The notes under the pieces: model-generated
Databases searched by the model: none
The model's input: only the letters and a program-made list of their open reading frames with translations
Told to the model about the DNA's origin: nothing
Translations under genes and position numbers: made by a program
Part shown: one piece after another, positions 7,069-10,765 of the stretch
How the letters are laid out: the number at the start of each line of letters is the position of its first letter
Numbering within the stretch: position 1 is the stretch's first letter
From: Betaproteobacteria bacterium
GTDB lineage: Bacteria > Pseudomonadota > Gammaproteobacteria > Burkholderiales > Casimicrobiaceae
Reading direction: 5' to 3'
DNA: 10,765 bases
Assembly (NCBI GenBank): GCA_013298455.1
Contig: JAAFHR010000080.1
Span: 1-10,765, forward strand

Positions 7069-8052
7069 ATGAAATCGCCGAAATTTGCCATGCCCATTGC
7101 GTGCCTGCTGCTAACTGCGACCTTGATCGGCTGCGGTAGTGATGATGCGAATGACCCTGCGCCGCCCATACAGCCGCCCGGCGCGGTGATCGGGCCGGTA
7201 AGTGCAGCCAACCCGCTCACGGTGAGCGGCATGGTGATTGATCGAGGCACCTTCGCGTTCAGTGTTGAAGATGACGACGATGACCGGCGCGGGATTCAAC
7301 CCGGCATGATTGCTCGTGTCGAGGGCGCGCTGGGCGCGGGCGATGCGTCAATCCGTGCGACGAAAACGATGTTGAGTCGAGCTGAGCTTCGCGGACCGAT
7401 CACCAGCTTGAACGGTGACGGCACCTATTCCGTGATGGGCGTCGCGGTGCTCATTACGCCGCAAACGGTGCTTGAAGGGCCGATTCCCGCCAAGCCCGCT
7501 ACGGTGGGCGATATGGTGCAAGTGCACGGCTATCCCTACTTCACAGGCGGCGCGACTGGGGAGAGCCGATTGGTGGCGACTCGGATCCAGTGGCGCGGCA
7601 ACAATGCGATTTACAAAACGGTTGTCACGCTCGGGCTCACCGCGTCGACCACACCTTGTCCGACCTGTCCGATTGCGGGCGTACAACTCCGACTTCCGAG
7701 CCTCACGATAAACGTGCCTCCGTCTGCGTTGCGAGGCGTGAACTTCCCGATTTCGGCAGGAACGATGTTGCGAGTTCGCGCGGCTGCTCCAGTCAACGGC
7801 ATCGCGACGGCCACTGAGGTGAGTAATTTCGTCACCGATCCGCTGCTCGCTGATGCCCGAACGACGCTCCGGGGCATTTTGTTGACGTCCGCCGCAGATG
7901 ACTTTCGGCTCGGCGGTTACACGCTCCGGATCAGCGCGCAAACGACCATCACAGGCGGCACGCGAAGCGAATTGGTGAACGCCCGATTTGTTGAAGTGCG
8001 CGGCATTTATCGTAGTGGGGCGATTGAGGTAGGCTCGATTCGTTTGCTGTGA
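7069..8052 (+). CDS. DUF5666-containing lipoprotein, paralogue 1
   Basis: The 327-residue protein begins with a lipoprotein signal: KSPK, a hydrophobic stretch, and the lipobox L-I-G-C22. It should therefore be lipidated at Cys22 and anchored on the periplasmic side of a membrane. The mature part opens with an Asp/Pro-rich linker. It continues with beta-rich repeats of DUF5666 type: QPGMIARVEG (77-86), AELRGPI..GTYSVMGVAVLI (105-129) with VGDMVQVHGYP (146-156), and a C-terminal copy TLRGILLTS...FVEVRGIYRSGAIEVGSIRLL (267-327). An acidic run of five aspartates sits at 68-72. A CxxC (C197-P-T-C200) recurs at the same residue numbers in the paralogue at 9035. Function is unknown; the fold suggests small beta-barrel modules. 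Expression is from its own promoter with an operator in the spacer. Confidence 0.85.
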   Translation: MKSPKFAMPIACLLLTATLIGCGSDDANDPAPPIQPPGAVIGPVSAANPLTVSGMVIDRGTFAFSVEDDDDDRRGIQPGMIARVEGALGAGDASIRATKTMLSRAELRGPITSLNGDGTYSVMGVAVLITPQTVLEGPIPAKPATVGDMVQVHGYPYFTGGATGESRLVATRIQWRGNNAIYKTVVTLGLTASTTPCPTCPIAGVQLRLPSLTINVPPSALRGVNFPISAGTMLRVRAAAPVNGIATATEVSNFVTDPLLADARTTLRGILLTSAADDFRLGGYTLRISAQTTITGGTRSELVNARFVEVRGIYRSGAIEVGSIRLL

Positions 8053-8076
8053 TGCCAACTCGCAAACACAAGGCGA

Positions 8077-8086
8077 ATTTCGAAAT
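8077..8086. promoter_or_regulatory. Perfect 10-bp palindrome ATTTCGAAAT upstream of the DUF6502 gene
   Basis: This perfect even dyad lies seven bases before operator copy 2, in the 75-base gap between the first DUF5666 gene and the DUF6502 gene. It may be an auxiliary regulatory site or simply chance. No intrinsic terminator is visible in this gap, so read-through from the upstream lipoprotein gene is possible. Confidence 0.25.
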
Positions 8087-8093
8087 GCACGGA

Positions 8094-8110
8094 ATGGGAA
8101 GATTTCCCTT
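8094..8110. promoter_or_regulatory. Operator candidate, copy 2: ATGGGAA-GAT-TTCCCTT
   Basis: This differs from copy 1 (6963-6979) at only two of 17 positions: the first base of the centre and the penultimate base. The inner GGGAA/TTCCC arms are perfect. It ends 17 bases before the DUF6502 start and four bases before a TAGTAT box, so it overlaps the expected -35/spacer region. Sharing a rare long dyad between two promoters of one small cluster suggests co-regulation by one dimeric protein. Confidence 0.6.
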
Positions 8111-8114
8111 CGGG

Positions 8115-8120
8115 TAGTAT
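8115..8120 (+). promoter_or_regulatory. Candidate -10 box TAGTAT, implying a leaderless DUF6502 mRNA
   Basis: TAGTAT matches four of six -10 positions, including the key first two and last bases. It lies seven bases before the ATG at 8128, so transcription would begin at or beside the start codon. The absence of any Shine-Dalgarno sequence before that ATG fits a leaderless message. No good -35 box is visible at the right distance; the operator dyad sits there instead. Confidence 0.4.
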
Positions 8121-8127
8121 CTTCGGC

Positions 8128-9024
8128 ATGAGTTCATCCACGACATCCCTAGGGTCGCGGGAGGTTGCGTCGGTGGTTTCCCGCACAGCCGCCTACCGCG
8201 CGTTCGGCCGTTTGCTTTTACCTATGGTTCGGTTGGCGCTGAAAGCTGGCCTGAAAAGCGCTGATCTGCAAGAGGCCTTGAGAGATGCGCTGATCCGCAC
8301 CGCTCGCGAGCAGATGCCCAACGCTAACGTCAGCCAACTGTCGGTGGCTACGGGTGTCCATCGCAAGGACATTTCGCGTCGCGTTGCCGCCGATGAAGCA
8401 GACCGTGCGAACGACCCTTCTGCTCGTTCGATCAGGTCGCTGCCGTCCGACGAGCGCTCCATGGCATCGCAGGTGTTTTTCAGCTGGCTCGAGCGTGTGG
8501 ATCGTCGCCCGGAACTAGTGAGTCTGCCCGTCTTGGCGGACGACACGCGGCAGATGAGCTTTACCCGAGTCTCGCGCGAGGCAATTTCAGATGTACATCC
8601 TCGCTCGATTCTTGATGAGTTGTTGCGGCTTGGGGTTGTCGAGGAACAAGACGGAGTCGTGAGTTTGTTAGCGGGCGGATTTGTTCCCACAGGTGCGACT
8701 GACGATAAGTTAGACATCATGATCGACAACGCGTTTGCGATGGTCGGCACCGGTGTCGACAATGTGTTGCAGACTCGCGCCCCGATGCTTGAGCAAGCCA
8801 TCTGGGGCGAGCGAGTGAGCGCGGCATCCTGCGAGGCGCTTGATCGAGTCGCTCGCGACGCATGGACGAGCACACACAAGTCGCTCTATCAATCGCTGCT
8901 CGACACGCCGGAAGCCGCGCCCAGCGAACGCGCCTACCGAATTCGCATTGGCATGTACGCCTACGCCGAGCCGATGCCAATCCAAGCAAACGCTGAATTG
9001 CCCAGCGGCAAATCAACACCATGA
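8128..9024 (+). CDS. DUF6502-family protein, probable DNA-binding regulator
   Basis: The 298-residue cytoplasmic protein has no signal peptide. The N-terminal part AFGRLLLPMVRLALKAGLKSADLQEALRDALIRTA (about 25-59) and the later SFTRVSREAISDVHPRSILDELLRLGVVEEQDGVVSLL (about 144-181) match the layout I recognise for DUF6502. NVSQLSVATGVHRKDISRRVAA (67-88) reads as a helix-turn-helix, and 150-182 resembles a winged-helix segment ending in a hairpin. Family function is not established. A transcription-factor role is inferred from these elements and from the duplicated operator-like dyads upstream of this gene and its neighbour. No Shine-Dalgarno sequence precedes the ATG, and the mRNA may be leaderless. 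The second DUF5666 gene begins 10 bases after its stop, so the two are probably co-transcribed. Confidence 0.78.
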   Translation: MSSSTTSLGSREVASVVSRTAAYRAFGRLLLPMVRLALKAGLKSADLQEALRDALIRTAREQMPNANVSQLSVATGVHRKDISRRVAADEADRANDPSARSIRSLPSDERSMASQVFFSWLERVDRRPELVSLPVLADDTRQMSFTRVSREAISDVHPRSILDELLRLGVVEEQDGVVSLLAGGFVPTGATDDKLDIMIDNAFAMVGTGVDNVLQTRAPMLEQAIWGERVSAASCEALDRVARDAWTSTHKSLYQSLLDTPEAAPSERAYRIRIGMYAYAEPMPIQANAELPSGKSTP

Positions 9025-9034
9025 TAGAGACCCT

Positions 9035-10021
9035 ATGTTGAATCGACTTCTCAAGGTAACAAGCGCGATAGTGCTTGCGATTTCGCTTACAAGTTGTGGC
9101 GAGGATCAAGTGGCCGTACTCCCCGGCGGCGGTGGCAGCGGCACCGTGCCGCCTATGAATCTCGTCGCGTTCGGACCGTTGCAGACGGTCAATCCATTGT
9201 TGCTCAACGATTTGTCATTTGCTTCGACCGATACCGCGATCACTGTCGCCGATGCCGATGATTCCGGACGGGGCGCACAGCCCGGCATGGTGGCGCGTGT
9301 GGCTAGCGTGTCGGTGGGACAGTTTGGGCCCTACCGAGCCAGCGCGCTCTCGATCAACGCCGAGCTTCGCGGCGCGGTGACTCGTGCGGCGGCATCAGGC
9401 GTAGGTTTTGCGGTGATGGGGGTTGAGGTGATCGTGAATGATCAAACGATCATCGATGCGACGGCGCAACCGCTGCAACCCAACGTCGGCGATCTACTGC
9501 AAGTTCACGGATTGCCCACGGTCGTCGGAGCAGAACGGCGCAGCGCGATCATCGCAACGCGGATCAGCCGACGCAGTAACGACAACATCTACAAATTCGT
9601 CGGCGAAGTGAGCTACGTGCCATGCGCAACGTGTGCTGCGGCTCAACCAACGCTCAAGGTCGGTGGCCTGCAAGTGACCGCGTCAGCGACCGCGGCACCA
9701 GGGCAGCCGTTTCCGCCGCCAGAGGGCAGCTTGGTGCGCGTTGTCGCAGCGGCTGCGCCTACGTTGGGGCGCGTTGACGCGAACAGGATTGAGCAGTATG
9801 CGCCACTGTTCACAGTTGACGACTCGGTCAGTATGCGCGGCGCAATCGCAAAACGAAGTGGCGAATCGCTCACAGTAAACGGCGTGACCACTACGCTCAC
9901 GCCGTCCACGCAATTCGTGGGCGGCTCGGCGGCTGAACTGGTGATCGGCAAGTTTGTGCAAGTCGAGGGGAAATACACGGCGCAAGGCATTTCGGCTCAG
10001 ACGGTGCGCGTGTTGCCGTAG
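9035..10021 (+). CDS. DUF5666-containing lipoprotein, paralogue 2
   Basis: I place the start at 9035. It gives a lipoprotein signal (LNRLLK, hydrophobic stretch, lipobox L-T-S-C21) and lies 10 bases after the DUF6502 stop. An in-frame ATG at 8840 would overlap that gene by 185 bases and bury the signal peptide. The 328-residue product parallels paralogue 1: QPGMVARV (82-89), AELRGAV (109-115), FAVMGVEVIVNDQTI (125-139), VGDLLQVHGLP (151-161), ATRISRRSNDNIYK (174-187), and a C-terminal SMRGAIAKRSGESLTVNGV...FVQVEGKYTAQGISAQTVRVLP. A Gly-rich linker follows the lipid cysteine. The CxxC (C197-A-T-C200) sits at the same numbering as in paralogue 1. The acidic Asp run is reduced to ADADD. Translation is probably coupled to DUF6502, because the ribosome-binding site (GAGA) is weak. 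Function is unknown. Confidence 0.85.
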   Translation: MLNRLLKVTSAIVLAISLTSCGEDQVAVLPGGGGSGTVPPMNLVAFGPLQTVNPLLLNDLSFASTDTAITVADADDSGRGAQPGMVARVASVSVGQFGPYRASALSINAELRGAVTRAAASGVGFAVMGVEVIVNDQTIIDATAQPLQPNVGDLLQVHGLPTVVGAERRSAIIATRISRRSNDNIYKFVGEVSYVPCATCAAAQPTLKVGGLQVTASATAAPGQPFPPPEGSLVRVVAAAAPTLGRVDANRIEQYAPLFTVDDSVSMRGAIAKRSGESLTVNGVTTTLTPSTQFVGGSAAELVIGKFVQVEGKYTAQGISAQTVRVLP

Positions 10022-10025
10022 AGCA

Positions 10026-10197
10026 AGACCTCTGCACAACTCAAAATTCCGTCATTCCCGCGAAGGCGGGAACCCATCGTCGATGAAGAGCAATCTTCTA
10101 AGTGATTGATTTTGCTCAATTCACCATGGATTCCCGCCTGCGCGGGAATGACGAGCTGGGTCGGATTCGCGCTCATCCCTCAGTTGTGCAGAGGTCT
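10026..10197. mobile_element. MITE-like element: 16-bp terminal inverted repeats around a paired REP-like palindrome
   Basis: The perfect 16-bp terminal repeats AGACCTCTGCACAACT (10026-10041) and AGTTGTGCAGAGGTCT (10182-10197) bound a 172-bp non-coding segment. Inside, CGTCATTCCCGCG (10050-10062) pairs perfectly with CGCGGGAATGACG (10141-10153). The stem continues inward, with few mismatches, to about 10077/10126. An innermost GAGCAA (10088-10093) / TTGCTC (10112-10117) dyad lies in the loop. The inner arms resemble the ATTCCCGC...GCGGGAAT intergenic repeats common in Proteobacteria and Neisseria. The outer ends resemble insertion-sequence termini, possibly IS5-like (from memory, weak). No clear target-site duplication is seen. 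It starts five bases after the lipoprotein stop and may also end transcription. Confidence 0.65.
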
Positions 10198-10345
10198 CAG
10201 AGCGGCAATCGTAAATGAGTTTTATGCTGCTTAACCAATTTTAATAAGGGCTTCAAAGACTTTTTATAGTTTTTCAAAAACGCGACTAATTGATCGAAAG
10301 GCCATAGAAAATATCGCTTAGAAAGCATATGCTAGGCTTCGCAAG
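10198..10345. other. AT-rich non-coding stretch upstream of the glyA promoter
   Basis: This segment is markedly more AT-rich than the rest of the window, with runs such as TTTTTATAG and the palindrome GTTTTT-C-AAAAAC (10269-10281). No convincing gene is present. It may supply upstream AT-rich promoter contacts for glyA, or it may be leftover sequence from the insertion that brought the neighbouring palindromic element. Confidence 0.4.
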
Positions 10346-10357
10346 GTCTGCGCCTCC

Positions 10358-10363
10358 TATAAT
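10358..10363 (+). promoter_or_regulatory. Candidate glyA promoter -10 box TATAAT
   Basis: A perfect consensus TATAAT lies about 195 bases upstream of the glyA start, downstream of an AT-rich region. The expected -35 position (about 10335-10340, GGCTTC) is poor, so the promoter may need an activator or upstream AT contacts. Transcription would begin near 10370 and give a long leader of about 190 nt. Confidence 0.5.
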
Positions 10364-10394
10364 TTGCGCTAGCGTGTAACTGGCGTAAGCAGCG

Positions 10395-10417
10395 CGCAAA
10401 TTTCTCGCAAATTTGCG
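10395..10417. promoter_or_regulatory. Repeated CGCAAATT motif with perfect 12-bp palindrome CGCAAATTTGCG
   Basis: CGCAAATTT (10395-10403) is followed 11 bases later, one helical turn, by the perfect palindrome CGCAAATTTGCG (10406-10417). A reverse half-site AATTTGCG overlaps the -10 box at 10361-10368. Such phased half-sites just downstream of a promoter look like a regulator binding region. The palindrome recalls the PurR box of enterobacterial glyA but lacks its central CG, so no regulator is named. Confidence 0.4.
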
Positions 10418-10426
10418 GCGTTGACA

Positions 10427-10530
10427 GAGGGAGCCACCCTCAGGAAGCACGCCATCGAGCCGCGCGTTCTGCGCGCTCGACATCCGCCGTCCGCCTGGGC
10501 CTGTGTCACGGAGCGTTCACTCTGTGATGC
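10427..10530 (+). promoter_or_regulatory. Structured 5' leader of glyA: three consecutive hairpins
   Basis: Three stems follow one another. GAGGG/CCCTC has a 5-base loop (10427-10441). A 10-bp stem TCGAGC-GCGC / GCGC-GCTCGA has one bulged C and loop GTTCT (10455-10480). GTGTCACGGAG pairs with CTCTGTGATGC around loop CGTTCA (10503-10530, with G-U pairs) just before the ribosome-binding site. The series may be a regulatory leader, but I do not recognise it as a known riboswitch class. Confidence 0.4.
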
Positions 10531-10558
10531 ACAACATTCGTTTGAAAAGGACACGCCC

Positions 10559-10765
10559 ATGAACGCTCGCCCCGAATTTTTTGTCTCCTCGCTCGCGCAG
10601 GTTGATCCCGAGATTTTTGCGGTTCAACAGCGCGAAAATCAGCGCCAAGAAGACCACATCGAACTCATCGCTTCGGAAAATTACGCTTCAAAAGCCGTGA
10701 TGGAAGCGCAAGGTTCGCAGCTCACCAACAAATACGCCGAAGGCTATCCCGGCCGTCGCTACTAC
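10559..10765 (+). CDS. glyA: Serine hydroxymethyltransferase (3'-truncated by window edge)
   Basis: The first 69 residues are visible and match the start of GlyA closely: RQEDHIELIASENYASKAV (30-48), then MEAQGSQLTNKYAEGYPGRRYY (48-69), among the most conserved stretches of the family. The enzyme is a cytoplasmic PLP-dependent homotetramer or dimer that interconverts serine and glycine while loading tetrahydrofolate with a one-carbon unit. The PLP lysine lies beyond the window. AAGGA (10547-10551), seven bases before the ATG, supports the start. The gene has its own promoter region and an unusually long structured leader, which suggests separate control from the lipoprotein cluster upstream. 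Confidence 0.97.
   Translation, partial: MNARPEFFVSSLAQVDPEIFAVQQRENQRQEDHIELIASENYASKAVMEAQGSQLTNKYAEGYPGRRYY

Noticed and set aside
7348..8058. 236-residue minus-strand frame opposite the first DUF5666 lipoprotein
   Set aside because: The product is Arg/His-rich without domain features, typical of an antisense shadow of a GC-biased gene. The plus-strand gene has a signal peptide, promoter and ribosome-binding site.
8193..8879. 228-residue minus-strand frame opposite the DUF6502 gene
   Set aside because: Ser/Arg-rich low-complexity product with no motif, and fully antisense to a protein matching a known family pattern.
8840..9034. In-frame extension of the second DUF5666 lipoprotein to an ATG at 8840
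   Set aside because: It would overlap the DUF6502 gene by 185 bases and put the lipoprotein signal peptide in the middle of the protein. The ATG at 9035 gives a proper lipobox at Cys21 and a 10-base operon spacing.
10406..10417. PurR operator at CGCAAATTTGCG
   Set aside because: The half-sites resemble the enterobacterial PurR box, but the central CG typical of LacI-family operators is missing and the site is two bases shorter. A named regulator is not justified.
10421..10426. TTGACA as a -35 box of a second glyA promoter
   Set aside because: No -10-like hexamer occurs 16-18 bases downstream (the sequence there is GAAGCA and similar).
10286..10483. 65-residue minus-strand frame in the glyA upstream region
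   Set aside because: It has no ribosome-binding site or domain, and it crosses the glyA promoter and hairpins, so a coding role is unlikely.

Overview
The window looks like a chromosomal segment of a Betaproteobacterium (Burkholderiales-like). This is inferred from protein character: a DusA-type dihydrouridine synthase, a GlyA start, a LysR regulator, and a DUF6502 protein beside DUF5666 lipoproteins. It also fits the moderately high GC content. No phylogenetic search was possible. Both edges cut through genes: a thiamine-diphosphate enzyme on the left and glyA on the right.

Left half (1-5676). A 5'-truncated acetolactate-synthase-like gene (+) meets a two-gene minus-strand unit across a 172-base gap that holds an imperfect repeat-type palindrome. 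That unit is an atypical SDR/epimerase-like protein followed by a DUF4386 membrane protein. A LysR-type regulator is divergent from the unit, and two candidate operator palindromes lie between them. The lysR gene converges with an alpha/beta hydrolase (lipase/PGAP1-like, complete Ser-Asp-His triad) on the minus strand.

Middle (5677-6850). dusA (tRNA dihydrouridine synthase A) runs divergently from the hydrolase and ends at a plausible intrinsic terminator.

Right half (6850-10021). This is the most interesting part. Two paralogous DUF5666 lipoproteins flank a DUF6502 protein that has a helix-turn-helix-like stretch. The first lipoprotein gene has a near-ideal sigma-70 promoter. The 17-bp spacer of that promoter is almost entirely occupied by the palindrome ATGGGAA-TAT-TTCCCAT. 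Nearly the same palindrome (ATGGGAA-GAT-TTCCCTT) sits just upstream of the DUF6502 gene, which may be translated from a leaderless mRNA. The second lipoprotein gene follows DUF6502 after 10 bases. I infer a small autoregulated envelope module: a DUF6502 regulator controlling two secreted beta-rich lipoproteins that share a CxxC at identical residue numbers (197/200).

Right edge (10022-10765). A 172-bp MITE-like nested palindrome (16-bp terminal inverted repeats around an inverted pair of REP-like repeats) begins five bases after the last lipoprotein gene. It is followed by an AT-rich stretch, a TATAAT promoter element, and a leader of about 190 nt with several hairpins and repeated CGCAAATT motifs. 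glyA then starts and runs off the window. I see no tRNA, rRNA, CRISPR array or intact transposase.
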